Source of the DNA: an uncultured Opitutales bacterium
GTDB lineage: Bacteria; Verrucomicrobiota; Verrucomicrobiia; Opitutales; UBA2995
Assembly: GCA_938075565.1 (NCBI GenBank)
Contig: CALJGU010000050.1
Coordinates: forward strand, 31,169 to 95,168
Reading direction: 5' to 3'
Length of the DNA: 64,000 nucleotides
Below, piece by piece: positions 50,118-59,691 of this stretch. The notes under the pieces are model-generated. The model was given only the letters and a program-made list of their open reading frames with translations, had not been told where the DNA came from and did not search any database. Position numbers and translations under genes: made by a program. Every line of letters starts with the position of its first letter. The first letter of the stretch is position 1.

Positions 50118-50147
50118 TTACGTCAAGCGTAATTACGCAAGACGTAA
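50118..50147. promoter_or_regulatory. Candidate HigA operator: 30-bp near-perfect palindrome upstream of higB
   Basis: TTACGTC-AA-GCGTAATTACGC-AA-GACGTAA; symmetric except at the AA spacers; 26 bp upstream of the higB start. Confidence 0.75.
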
Positions 50148-50161
50148 CACATGGACACCCA

Positions 50162-50752
50162 TCATCGCCGCACAACAAAGGTGCCAGCTATAAAATCGTG
50201 TAATGCCCTTCTCTTGGAGTTGGTAAGCATAGTTAGAACTTCTACTATGAACCATAATAGATACGTCCAAGAGAGGAAACTTGTTGGCGATTTGTTGCCA
50301 ATTTGCGCCTCAGGCCCCATAATAAGCACGTGGATTAAAATCAAAACTACGATGGCAAACGGAATACAATCCCTCAAAAATGCTTGTTTCATGGATATAG
50401 GGGCCTCGGATTGTGCATCCACTACTTTAACTTTACATAGATACTTTCCTATCGTCGCTCCATAGCGACCATGATAATAAATTGAGTACAGGATGTAAGT
50501 CGTAGGAACTCCAAGGATCAAAGCTGTATTCATCATTTCGGTAAGTTCCCAAACCGTATAGATGATTGCTGGCACCAAGCTTACAATTGGCCAAAGAACT
50601 ATCTGATCGATCGAAGGTGCCCAAAACCTTGGCCAAAAAGTTGAGTACCGTTCGATTTCATTGTAGTCATGATTTTTATAATACTGATAGACTATACCAC
50701 CGATAATCAGGGGATGAATGATTTCCATGGCTGCAACAGAGATGTAATCCAT
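50162..50752 (-). CDS. RDD family membrane protein (paralogue 2)
   Basis: YSTFWPRFWAPSIDQIVLWP...HGRYGATIGKYLCKVKVVDAQS...SKRRALHDFIAGTFVVR aligns with the 48780..49385 product. Confidence 0.85.
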   Translation of the reverse strand: MDYISVAAMEIIHPLIIGGIVYQYYKNHDYNEIERYSTFWPRFWAPSIDQIVLWPIVSLVPAIIYTVWELTEMMNTALILGVPTTYILYSIYYHGRYGATIGKYLCKVKVVDAQSEAPISMKQAFLRDCIPFAIVVLILIHVLIMGPEAQIGNKSPTSFLSWTYLLWFIVEVLTMLTNSKRRALHDFIAGTFVVRR

Positions 50753-50825
50753 TTCTTTTGGAGTATAGAATTATGACTCAGGAAGCGTTTCGTAATTCTA
50801 TAAATTACTTGGAAAACATTTCGCC

Positions 50826-51890
50826 TCAACTCCACACTCGTTTTAAAAACCGCACCCAGTTTTTCCAGGCGATGTTCTCCATATCTTCGGCCTTGTAACC
50901 GCGCGCTTCAAGCATGGGAAAGATCTTTTGCACATCTCCAATTGTATCCAGATCTTCAGGACTCTGTTCTGTTCCGAAACCACCGTCGAGGTCGGTGCCG
51001 ATTCCGGCGTGTTCTGAATTCCCAGCTAATTGGCATACACGGTCAATGTTATCCACCATGTGTTCGAGTCGCGGATGAAGTTCTTCAACGGTGGATTTTC
51101 TTTTGATCCAATTTGGCACCAGCATCCAGGCATCGAGTGCTGCACCGATAACCGCACTACGTTCGATCAGCTCCTTCATTTGTTCGTCGGTAAATTGGCG
51201 GTGATCCGGAACGAGAGCACGGCAGTTGGAGTGACTAGCCCAGACGTTACCACCGAAATGGTCCAACGCTTCACGAAAGCTCTCATCACAAAGGTGGGTG
51301 GCATCGAGGATGATGTTCAGACGTTCCAATTCTTTCAAAAGATCGCGGCCTACTTGCCCGATTCCTCCCTCCGCATCAGTTCCCTGTGCGTAAGTGCCCG
51401 GTCCATAGTGCGCAGGGCCCATCGCTCGTAAACCTTGTTCATAGGAGCGTTCAACGTGATCCAAAGTAACCATGGAGTCTGCGCCTTCTAAACTCAGCAC
51501 GTAACCAATGGGTGTAGTCTCTGGGTCTTCCTCCCAAGCTTTTAAATGAGCTTCCAGTTCAGCCGCATTACGTATTTGTCTCATCTCTCCGGCTTCTTCC
51601 ATTGCGCGATACCAAGCCAATTGCCCTTGCGTTTGAGCCCACGCCTGTTCGGGAGAATGCCAACCGGGCAAAGGATTATCACGGCGCACATAACGAGCAA
51701 TTTGCGTGGCAACACAGAGCCCCATATTTCCTTTCCGCATGGCGTGTAAGGAGACCGTGTTATTCCCACGATCCTTTTTATCCGTCATCCCCTCTTCGGA
51801 CTTTCGGATGGCGTCCACAGACCAACGCAGGTCGCGGTTCCATTCCAGGGCGTTCATGGAGAGATCAAGATGGGCGTCGAATAGGAGCAT
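50826..51890 (-). CDS. Membrane dipeptidase (peptidase M19)
   Basis: LFDAHLDLSMN; YVLSLEGADSM; ILDATHLCDESF; VWASHSNCRALVPDHRQFTDEQ; IGTDLDGGFG. Confidence 0.92.
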   Translation of the reverse strand: MLLFDAHLDLSMNALEWNRDLRWSVDAIRKSEEGMTDKKDRGNNTVSLHAMRKGNMGLCVATQIARYVRRDNPLPGWHSPEQAWAQTQGQLAWYRAMEEAGEMRQIRNAAELEAHLKAWEEDPETTPIGYVLSLEGADSMVTLDHVERSYEQGLRAMGPAHYGPGTYAQGTDAEGGIGQVGRDLLKELERLNIILDATHLCDESFREALDHFGGNVWASHSNCRALVPDHRQFTDEQMKELIERSAVIGAALDAWMLVPNWIKRKSTVEELHPRLEHMVDNIDRVCQLAGNSEHAGIGTDLDGGFGTEQSPEDLDTIGDVQKIFPMLEARGYKAEDMENIAWKNWVRFLKRVWS

Positions 51891-51910
51891 AATAGAAATT
51901 GGTTAATGAA

Positions 51911-52353
51911 ACCACAAAAAGCGCAAAACGCACAAAAGGGTGATATCTAGGATTGGTGGATAAATTTGCGTATTTGGAGTTTTGAAGCTCCAAAGTTTAT
52001 GAGGAGACCGTGATCCATCTCGGTTCCACGTAAATAAGCCAAGACTTGAGCGATGTGCTCATCAGAAATTGTTTTAACAGCTTTTAGCTCAATCAGAATG
52101 CTTCCTTCCACGATAAGATCAGCAACGTAGTCACCAACAACCGATCCATCTTCATCTAGAACTGGAATTGCAACTTGCTGCTCAACGTTCAAACCCATTT
52201 TTCGAAGCCTGTTTCGGAGAGAGTTTTCATATACCTTCTCAAGGAATCCGTTTTTAAAATACTTATGTGCAGCGAATGCGGATTCTCTAATCGTATCTGC
52301 CAATTGATTAATTTCTTCTTCTTTCATTTTGTGCCTTTTGTGCTTTATGTGGT
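51911..52353. mobile_element. Candidate compact mobile or insertion unit: GxxExxY gene bounded by 27-bp inverted repeats
   Basis: Left ACCACAAAAAGCGCAAAACGCACAAAA (51911-51937); right, on the reverse strand, ACCACATAAAGCACAAAAGGCACAAAA (52353-52327); 24/27 identical. Confidence 0.5.
51947..52327 (-). CDS. GxxExxY protein
   Basis: AAHKYFKNGFLEKVYENSLRNRLRKMGLNVEQQVAIPVLDEDGSVVGDYVADLIVEGSILIELKAV...LAYLRGTEMDHGLLINFG. Confidence 0.93.
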   Translation of the reverse strand: MKEEEINQLADTIRESAFAAHKYFKNGFLEKVYENSLRNRLRKMGLNVEQQVAIPVLDEDGSVVGDYVADLIVEGSILIELKAVKTISDEHIAQVLAYLRGTEMDHGLLINFGASKLQIRKFIHQS

Positions 52354-52362
52354 TCCAACAAA

Positions 52363-53463
52363 CTACAGCCGGTTGCGGGCAGCATTATTCCACTGCCCGG
52401 TTACGGCATCTCCTTCCACCACATTCACATGATCATACAGGGCCATAGTCGGACAAATATGAGCGGGAATTCCCAAATAAACATCGCCCACTTGGATCGA
52501 TTCCCAGTTTTGCACTTTGGCGACAAGGTGCTCTTCGCTGTGCCCGACGTATTCGGCGTTTTCCAATCCAAGTAACTGAACTCGAGGATGTGGCATCTCG
52601 GATGCAACGGCCTTGTGGCCCAAGTCAAAACAGACCATTCCGTTTTTGGGTTTGCTCACCACTCGCGTTAATAAAAAAGCAGCATTCTCGAAAGGCATGT
52701 CAGCAAGCCTGATGTTGCTGTTTAAATCCCAAAGCAAGGTTGTCCCAGGACTCATTTCCACTCCATCACGCTTGGCATGGATCGGGAACGAAGGAGAACC
52801 ACCCGCCACTATTACCGGAGGAGCGAAACCCATTTTATTGAGCTGTCTTATTAAGTCCTCAGCTTCTGCATAAGCCTTGTCCACCCTTTCAGTTCGCTCG
52901 CTCAGAGAATCGTCCTGAATATGACCATCATAGACATGCAGTCCTCGAATATCGAGGCGCGGCATCTCATGAAGCACTTTGTAACGAGCCACGGCCTCCA
53001 TGCCAGGAAGTACGCCAGTTCGGTTCATACCGACATTGATATCTAAAAATACACCCAGCCGGGTTGAATGATTTTCACACGCTTCATTCAACTGATGAAT
53101 AATGGCCGCGTTGTCCACCACCACGGAAAATCTTGTGTCGGGAAATTGTGAGGACATCTCAACCAGGAGTTCCACTTCTGGTCCCACAGGTTGAATAGCC
53201 ATGAGCAAGCCCTCGACTTTTTCATCGGCTAGAAGTTTGGCTTCGGCCAGGGTCGCGCACTTAAACTTAGTGATTCCAGCTTCCACCTGCATGCGAACCA
53301 CTTCAGCCAGCTTATGCGTTTTGATATGTGGTCGCAGACGAGCCGGATCGCCAGCGATATTGACCATCTGCTGAATGTTACTCCGAATCCGGTCAGGATA
53401 GATCAACACCGCAGGTGACGGAATGCTTGTCACGTCGGGAATGGCTTCAGGGAACAGAGGCAT
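52363..53463 (-). CDS. D-threonine aldolase-like / alanine racemase N-terminal-fold PLP enzyme (D-TA family)
   Basis: SPAVLIYPDRIRSNIQQMVNIAGDPARLRPHIKTHKLAEV; DLGHKAVASEMPHPRV; HICPTMALYDHVNVV. Confidence 0.9.
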   Translation of the reverse strand: MPLFPEAIPDVTSIPSPAVLIYPDRIRSNIQQMVNIAGDPARLRPHIKTHKLAEVVRMQVEAGITKFKCATLAEAKLLADEKVEGLLMAIQPVGPEVELLVEMSSQFPDTRFSVVVDNAAIIHQLNEACENHSTRLGVFLDINVGMNRTGVLPGMEAVARYKVLHEMPRLDIRGLHVYDGHIQDDSLSERTERVDKAYAEAEDLIRQLNKMGFAPPVIVAGGSPSFPIHAKRDGVEMSPGTTLLWDLNSNIRLADMPFENAAFLLTRVVSKPKNGMVCFDLGHKAVASEMPHPRVQLLGLENAEYVGHSEEHLVAKVQNWESIQVGDVYLGIPAHICPTMALYDHVNVVEGDAVTGQWNNAARNRL

Positions 53464-53645
53464 ATTCGAAAGAATCGATAATTTGGATCACTTCGACAAG
53501 CTTAACTGTACGAACTTTTAAACAGGAGGATCAGATGCGATAAGTAGATGTATCACTCTACGCCGCCCGCTAGTCTTATCGGATTAGCTGTTCGAATTAT
53601 TATTTACGTCGCGTGACAAACTAAACAAACGGTTCACAAAGTTAA

Positions 53646-53756
53646 GTGCGCTTCAAGGATCCTCGAGCTCTGGCCGTCGATCCCCAGGGTCGTATCTTCA
53701 TAGCGGATACTTTAAACAATAGAATCGTTCTCGCTCAACCGACTCGATTTGAATGA
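53646..53756 (+). pseudogene. NHL-repeat protein remnant (C-terminal fragment)
   Basis: Translation RFKDPRALAVDPQGRIFIADTLNNRIVLAQPTRFE* (NHL repeat consensus), preceded in frame by TAA; too short for the supplied ORF track. Confidence 0.65.
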
Positions 53757-53854
53757 ATTAGGATTGCCGTTTATAGTGCCTGGCAAATAACGTTTTGCTT
53801 AGAACGAACCTCGATTCGCTCCTTCAAAATACTTTCACCCCTACCCAATCAATT

Positions 53855-54895
53855 ATGTCAGAAAACAACTACAAAGTCGGAGTCATCGGTTACGGCTGGG
53901 CTGCGACTGCTCACATCGATGCCATTAATGGGACCAACCAGGGAACGGTCACTGCCGTTTATTCATCCCGAGAGCTAAACCCCGAGGACCTGAAATCCGC
54001 TCACGGTTCCGACATCACTCCCTACCAGGATCTGGACGCAATGCTCGCCGATCCAGATGTGGATGTAATCTCCATCACTTCATATCCGAATCAGCACAAG
54101 GATCAGGCGATCGCGGCAGCTCGAGCCGGGAAACATCTCATCATCGAAAAGCCATTGGCGTTAAGCCTGGAAGATTGCCGAGCCATCCAAGAGGCAGTTG
54201 AGGAAGCGGGTGTAAAAGCATGTGTTTGTTTTGAGGTACGTTGGAGCAACCAGTTTCAAACCACTCAGAAATTGATCGCCGACGGGACACTCGGAAACAT
54301 CCACTACGGCGAAGTGGATTACTACCATGGTATCGGTCCCTGGTATGGACAATATCGCTGGAACACCACGAAAGAAAATGGAGGGAGCAGTTTTCTTTCA
54401 GCCGGTTGCCATGCCTTAGATGCCCTCGTATTTTGCATGGGCAGCGAATTCATCTCCGTTAGCGCCATGAACGCTCAATCCAGTCACGACATCTTCACTA
54501 AATACGAATACCCAACTACGACTGTGGCATTGTTGAACTTCGCAAACGGTGCCGTTGGTAAGGTCGCCTCGTCCATCGACTGCTTCCAGCCCTATTATTT
54601 TCATACCCACCTGGTGGGGAGTGAGGGTAGTTTGCTGGATAATAAACTCTACTCCAATAAACTACACGAAGGCGACAAGGTCTGGAATGAGGTACCCATG
54701 GCACTGACCGATTCCGGAGACGTGGCCGATCATCCCTACCAAGATCAATTTCAAGCTTACTTTGATGCTCTCGATAAGGGAGAGGACATGCCGCTAACTT
54801 CTCTCAACGAGGCTATGAAATCCTGGGAAGTCGTATTCGCCGCCGACCTATCTGCGGCGGAGGGAAGAACGGTTTCCATAGAAGAACTTCGATAA
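53855..54895 (+). CDS. Gfo/Idh/MocA family oxidoreductase
   Basis: YKVGVIGYGWAATAHIDAINGT; DVISITSYPNQHKDQAIAAARAGKHLIIEKPLAL. Start refined to MSENNYK. Confidence 0.9.
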   Translation: MSENNYKVGVIGYGWAATAHIDAINGTNQGTVTAVYSSRELNPEDLKSAHGSDITPYQDLDAMLADPDVDVISITSYPNQHKDQAIAAARAGKHLIIEKPLALSLEDCRAIQEAVEEAGVKACVCFEVRWSNQFQTTQKLIADGTLGNIHYGEVDYYHGIGPWYGQYRWNTTKENGGSSFLSAGCHALDALVFCMGSEFISVSAMNAQSSHDIFTKYEYPTTTVALLNFANGAVGKVASSIDCFQPYYFHTHLVGSEGSLLDNKLYSNKLHEGDKVWNEVPMALTDSGDVADHPYQDQFQAYFDALDKGEDMPLTSLNEAMKSWEVVFAADLSAAEGRTVSIEELR

Positions 54896-54896
54896 C

Positions 54897-55703
54897 ATGG
54901 CTGAACAGAAGTCAGCTTTGGCGATATTCGCCCACCCCGACGACATCGAGTTTGTCGCGGCTGGCACTTTGCTCCTGTTGAAGAAACGAGGATGGACCAT
55001 TCATTACATGAATCTGACCGGAGGGGATCTAGGTAGCCTGGAACACAATCGAGATGAGACACGTCAGATACGAATCGAGGAAGGGAAACATGCAGCGGAC
55101 ATACTGGGAGCCAAGTTTCATGATCCCGTGTGCAATGATTTGGAGATCCTTTACGAGTTGGAAACGATTCGGCGCATTGCAGCCGTCATTCGGGAGGCTG
55201 ACCCAACCATCATTCTGACGCACGCGTTGAGCGATTACATGATGGACCATGAGAACACGGCCAAGCTCGCCGTATCATCGGCCTTCGTGAAAGGCATGCC
55301 CAATTACGAAACCAATCCTCCCGGAGAAGCAGTTTCCACCAACACGACTATTTACCATGCCATGCCCCACGGACTGCAGACGCCCATGCGTCAAAAGGTG
55401 CGAGCTGGAATCTATGTTGATACCGGTTCCGTTCACTCGACCAAGCGCGAAGCATTTGCAGCTCACAAAAGCCAAAAACACTTTCTCGATGCCACCCAAG
55501 GCATGGACTCCTACCTGGTTACGATGGATGAGCTTTCTCAAGGAGTTGGTAAGTTGTCGGGCCAATATGAATACGCAGAAGGCTGGCGACGCCATTTGCA
55601 CTTAGGGTTCAGCGCTGATGAGCAGGACCCATTGGCCGAGGCCCTCGAGGATCAATGCTGCATTGACGACTCTTACGAGGCTTCACTTCGCGAGCCGGAG
55701 TAA
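54897..55703 (+). CDS. PIG-L/LmbE family deacetylase
   Basis: ALAIFAHPDDIEFVAAGTLLLLKKRGWTIHYMNLTGGDLGS; HALSDYMMDHENTAKL. Confidence 0.93.
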   Translation: MAEQKSALAIFAHPDDIEFVAAGTLLLLKKRGWTIHYMNLTGGDLGSLEHNRDETRQIRIEEGKHAADILGAKFHDPVCNDLEILYELETIRRIAAVIREADPTIILTHALSDYMMDHENTAKLAVSSAFVKGMPNYETNPPGEAVSTNTTIYHAMPHGLQTPMRQKVRAGIYVDTGSVHSTKREAFAAHKSQKHFLDATQGMDSYLVTMDELSQGVGKLSGQYEYAEGWRRHLHLGFSADEQDPLAEALEDQCCIDDSYEASLREPE

Positions 55704-55774
55704 ACTATTTCGCTGGCTGTGCAGACGAGAATATCTCCTATCCACATTTTTAAAAGTAGGCGTTCAAGCACAAC

Positions 55775-55846
55775 TGTGGGCAGGGGGGTATCCCCCGATT
55801 GCTCGGGAAGCTATCGCACGATCGGGGGATAAACCCCCTCCTACAA
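55775..55846. repeat. REP-like hairpin family B, copy with GGGGG stem variant
   Basis: TGTGGGCAGGGGGGTATCCCCCGAT ... ATCGGGGGATAAACCCCCTCCTACA. Confidence 0.82.
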
Positions 55847-57070
55847 AAGCTTATCTGCAACTTTACTCGCCGTTAATCCCGCTAGCACCAAAGATACACA
55901 AAAACCTAAAATAGAAAGAGTAAGAATCGCCTTCGGCACCTTGCGATCACCACTGAGTTCTTTTCGCGTGCCTAAATAAATTAAGGCGGCCGCCAATGCA
56001 GGAATTCCCAAAACGGTCAGAGCTTGAGCGAACGTTATGAGAAGAACCGTGCTGCCTTCTTGGACAAGAGAAGCGATGGCAACGATCATTCCTACCAATA
56101 GTGCAAAGGCAGTGAGGTGGACAGGCCAACGGTCGGTCAAACGAGAACCTTTACCCAAGGCGTCTGACATAACCGTACCGCCTATCATGGCATTAACGAG
56201 GAAAGAACTGAGAGCACCTGCCAGAATTCCACCGGCAAAAATGTAACGTGCACCTGAACCAAACAAGGGTTCTAACTGTCGAGCGACATCACCCACAGAA
56301 GAAAGACTGACTCCACCAGGCATTCCGTAAAATGTACGCCAAGCCGTTAAGAGGATGATCACGGTGATAATACCCAGCACTGAAATACTCACCATGGAAT
56401 CCAACATGCCTTTGCGAACATCCCCCATGCCCCAGCCACGTTCTTTGACTAAGTATGCCTGATAGAAGGCACCCCCCACCGAGAACGTCGTTCCGATCAT
56501 ACCCAAGAGTGGAATTAAATCAGGACTACCACTTGGACGGATGGGCTCGAAGTCGGGCGGATTAAATAGCACGAGTAAGAAATTCACCACAAAGGCAGCA
56601 CACATGAAAGCGATGAGAAACTTCATCAACTTCTCAATGAAGCTGTAAAGATCTCGCATCCGATAAAGAATTCCAAGGATGGCTGCATTGAAAACGATCA
56701 GGACCACGACCCGAGTCGGTGAAGAAAGGGTCCCTTCTGTGATTAAAGGTTCTAGGCCGCCAATCATGGCGATGTTGTTGGAAGACTGAAACAGTGCCAC
56801 CAAAGTAAACAGGATGAGCCCAATTAAAATCGTTACGCCGCGTCCGAGATGGGCTGCCAGCTCATCACACAAACTGTTTTCATAAACTACACCGAGACGG
56901 GCAGACAAAGCCACCATGGCAATCATAAGGCTAGCAGCACCAATGATGATCGGCACTCCAACCAATCCAAAACTGGCTCCCACTTTGGAGCTGGTCAGGA
57001 TCGAGCCGGGGCCCAAGACAACAGCAGCGACAATAAGAGCAGGACCGATTGATTGGAGTAAGCGTTTCAT
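55841..57070 (-). CDS. Nramp-superfamily transporter lacking canonical metal-binding motifs
   Basis: IGPALIVAAVVLGPGSILTSSKVGASFG (TM1; DPGN expected) and GMIGTTFSVGGAFYQAYLVKERGWG (TM6; MPH expected); 409 aa multi-TM. Confidence 0.8.
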   Translation of the reverse strand: MKRLLQSIGPALIVAAVVLGPGSILTSSKVGASFGLVGVPIIIGAASLMIAMVALSARLGVVYENSLCDELAAHLGRGVTILIGLILFTLVALFQSSNNIAMIGGLEPLITEGTLSSPTRVVVLIVFNAAILGILYRMRDLYSFIEKLMKFLIAFMCAAFVVNFLLVLFNPPDFEPIRPSGSPDLIPLLGMIGTTFSVGGAFYQAYLVKERGWGMGDVRKGMLDSMVSISVLGIITVIILLTAWRTFYGMPGGVSLSSVGDVARQLEPLFGSGARYIFAGGILAGALSSFLVNAMIGGTVMSDALGKGSRLTDRWPVHLTAFALLVGMIVAIASLVQEGSTVLLITFAQALTVLGIPALAAALIYLGTRKELSGDRKVPKAILTLSILGFCVSLVLAGLTASKVADKLL

Positions 57071-57072
57071 AG

Positions 57073-57981
57073 TTATAAACCTAATGCCTTTCGGGGATTG
57101 ATATCAATGAGTTGTTGAATCTCATCATCACTCAAACCCAGTTGTTCTCTTAAATTCCTTCGAAGCCGCGCCATGGTAAGCGTTGAGCCCGCCAAATTAG
57201 CGGAGCCAGGTCGACGGGCGACACCTTCATCATCCACCTCAACCTCGAAACCAGAGACTCGATGCAATCCCGGACCCAGGCGCGCAGCGGTGATAGCATC
57301 TGTAACTATGATGGCTCGTTCCACGCCCACTAAATCTAAATAGTTCTTCAAACTATAAAAGTTGATGTGGTGACCATCAGGAATGAAACAAGTCCAAAGC
57401 TGTTCTCGAAAGTGGAGAAAGCGTTGAACCACATTGTCGTGACGAGGCAACTCGACCGGACAACCATTACCGAGATGCGTGACCATGGTCAGCCCATTGT
57501 CGATAGCGCCTTTGAGTTGCTCCAAACTTGGATTGCAGTGACCGGCGGAAACAACAACTCCTTCGCCCTTGAGGAAGCGTGTGGTTTCGAAATACGGATC
57601 CATCTCAGGAGCTAAAGTCACCAATCGGATCATTCCTTTCCCAGCATCCACCATCCGTTTAGCATCATCCACATTGGCCAGTTTCACATACTCGGCATCG
57701 TGAGCCCCAATATATCCTGGGGCAGGATTCAAGAACGGCCCTTCCACGTGAATACCAGCGATCATTTTCTGAGCAAGCGGATCCTGTTCACGTAGATGGA
57801 CCAGGTTTGCAACTTTCAGCAACAATCGATCCAGGCTATCTGTTATGATCGTCGCCAGTATCGAATCAACACCATCGGTCTCAAGAGCCACACAAGCAGA
57901 GTGCAATTTTTCCCCGGAAAGATTGGGTGAACAAAAGTCCGTCCCAGCATAGCCATTAACTTGTACATCAAAAGGTCTCAC
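57073..57981 (-). CDS. nagA: N-acetylglucosamine-6-phosphate deacetylase
   Basis: [85 protein letters not shown]. Confidence 0.9.
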   Translation of the reverse strand: MRPFDVQVNGYAGTDFCSPNLSGEKLHSACVALETDGVDSILATIITDSLDRLLLKVANLVHLREQDPLAQKMIAGIHVEGPFLNPAPGYIGAHDAEYVKLANVDDAKRMVDAGKGMIRLVTLAPEMDPYFETTRFLKGEGVVVSAGHCNPSLEQLKGAIDNGLTMVTHLGNGCPVELPRHDNVVQRFLHFREQLWTCFIPDGHHINFYSLKNYLDLVGVERAIIVTDAITAARLGPGLHRVSGFEVEVDDEGVARRPGSANLAGSTLTMARLRRNLREQLGLSDDEIQQLIDINPRKALGL

Positions 57982-58709
57982 AGCAATGAGGCAGATGGAG
58001 TATCCAGAAACATATGACAGTCCGGATGTGTTTGTAAAATAGAGGCCGGAATATCTGGCGAAACCGGACCTTGAATCGCAGCTCTAACTGCTTCTGCTTT
58101 CCGCTCATCAGGAGCCGTGCAAATGATCGTACGGCTTTTCATGATTTGTTGGACTGACATGGAGATTGCCTGCTTCGGAACTGAATCGATATCAGAAAAC
58201 CACCCTTCCCCTAATTGTTGATTTCGACATGCCTCGTCTAATTCAACCTGCAGATAGGGCTTGGTTGTTTCAAAGTCCGCTGGAGGGTCATTGAATGCCA
58301 AATGTCCATTCTCTCCGATTCCGACAAACGCTACATCAATCGAGGTTTTTGAAAGGATCTCCCCTACTCTCTGGCACTCACCTTCAGGGTCCGTTTCTCC
58401 ATCAAGGTAATAAAACTCCTTCAGGGAAAAGGGCAGAAGATCCACAAAACGTTCTTTTAAATACTTCCGAAAGGAGGCCGGGTGCTCGATAGACAATCCT
58501 ATATACTCATCAAGATGAAACCCAGTTATAGAGGTCCAATCCAAATCGAGAAGGCGCAGTTGTTCGAGCATTTCAAATTGAGATGCGCCCGTTGCCACAA
58601 TCATGGCAGCGGAATTGGATTCGGATAGCGCTTCGTGAAGCCGTTGAGCACCTGTAGCAGCTGCTGCCGCTCCCATTTCTTCTTTGGAGCCGAAGACCCG
58701 AGTCTTCAT
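57978..58709 (-). CDS. nagB: Glucosamine-6-phosphate deaminase (single-domain NagB)
   Basis: [59 protein letters not shown]. Confidence 0.93.
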   Translation of the reverse strand: MKTRVFGSKEEMGAAAAATGAQRLHEALSESNSAAMIVATGASQFEMLEQLRLLDLDWTSITGFHLDEYIGLSIEHPASFRKYLKERFVDLLPFSLKEFYYLDGETDPEGECQRVGEILSKTSIDVAFVGIGENGHLAFNDPPADFETTKPYLQVELDEACRNQQLGEGWFSDIDSVPKQAISMSVQQIMKSRTIICTAPDERKAEAVRAAIQGPVSPDIPASILQTHPDCHMFLDTPSASLL

Positions 58710-59569
58710 TTACCGGTCACGCGCGACACCATTTTCTCCAATCGCTTGGCATACTCTAGCCACACTTTTCGAGCGTCGCCGGAGTCATCAATATCCTGCC
58801 CGGCATGGACGGCTGCCATCATATGCGGTTCGATAGACAACCAACCTTCGTAGTGCGTGTCTTCCAAATCCTGCAAAATCTTTTCCTGGATATCGTCTTC
58901 GTCTATATAGCAGGCCACATACTTATCGCCCTCAGGACCTGGTTTTGCCGCCTTGATGTGCACATGAGTCACGTGCTCCCAGCAGGCCCGGTAATAATCC
59001 CAAGTGACTTCGGTATTATGATCATGGAGGCTATTGTTACCGGTATCAAAGATCAGTTGAAATGCCGGACTATCGATGACGTTGACCAACTCAAGGAATC
59101 CAGCAGCCGTTTCGCCATAGCCAGCACAGTTTTCGTGTCCAAGGATAACTCCCTCTCCTTCTGCAATTTTAGAAAGCTCACTCAGTCGCCGAATCGTCTC
59201 CTGCCTCCAGGAAGCACGACTCAACGGTGTGTGTCCTGAATTTGGGTACGACATGATCCGAAGAAACTGGCAATTGGCTTCCCGCATTCTGGGGGCGACG
59301 CGTCTAAGTTCTGCCACGTCGAGCTGGAAATCGGTATTGATCGCTCGCGACCAGTTTCCAATCTGGCCACCAAATCCGACGACCTGGATGCCTGATTCCT
59401 GGAGTATTTCCCAGGTGTGTTTCCACTCGTCCTCTGATTGATCGCACACATTGGCGCCATCAATCAGGCGTAGCTCAATGGCGGACCAACCTACCTCCTT
59501 GAGTGTAGCTATTTGATCGGGGAGAGATTTTTCTGCTTCGTCGGTAAAACCGGTCAATTGAAATGGCAT
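58706..59569 (-). CDS. Sugar phosphate isomerase/epimerase (xylose isomerase-like TIM barrel)
   Basis: [68 protein letters not shown]. Confidence 0.9.
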   Translation of the reverse strand: MPFQLTGFTDEAEKSLPDQIATLKEVGWSAIELRLIDGANVCDQSEDEWKHTWEILQESGIQVVGFGGQIGNWSRAINTDFQLDVAELRRVAPRMREANCQFLRIMSYPNSGHTPLSRASWRQETIRRLSELSKIAEGEGVILGHENCAGYGETAAGFLELVNVIDSPAFQLIFDTGNNSLHDHNTEVTWDYYRACWEHVTHVHIKAAKPGPEGDKYVACYIDEDDIQEKILQDLEDTHYEGWLSIEPHMMAAVHAGQDIDDSGDARKVWLEYAKRLEKMVSRVTGK

Positions 59570-59691
59570 GATCTTATTAAGACTAAATTTTCGCTAGCAT
59601 CAACAGGAATTCCTTACTGTATGCAAAAGAGTGGTAGAAGTTTTTGAATGTTGCCATCAACATGCTCCGATTGTCTCATTAAATCGGCTCT

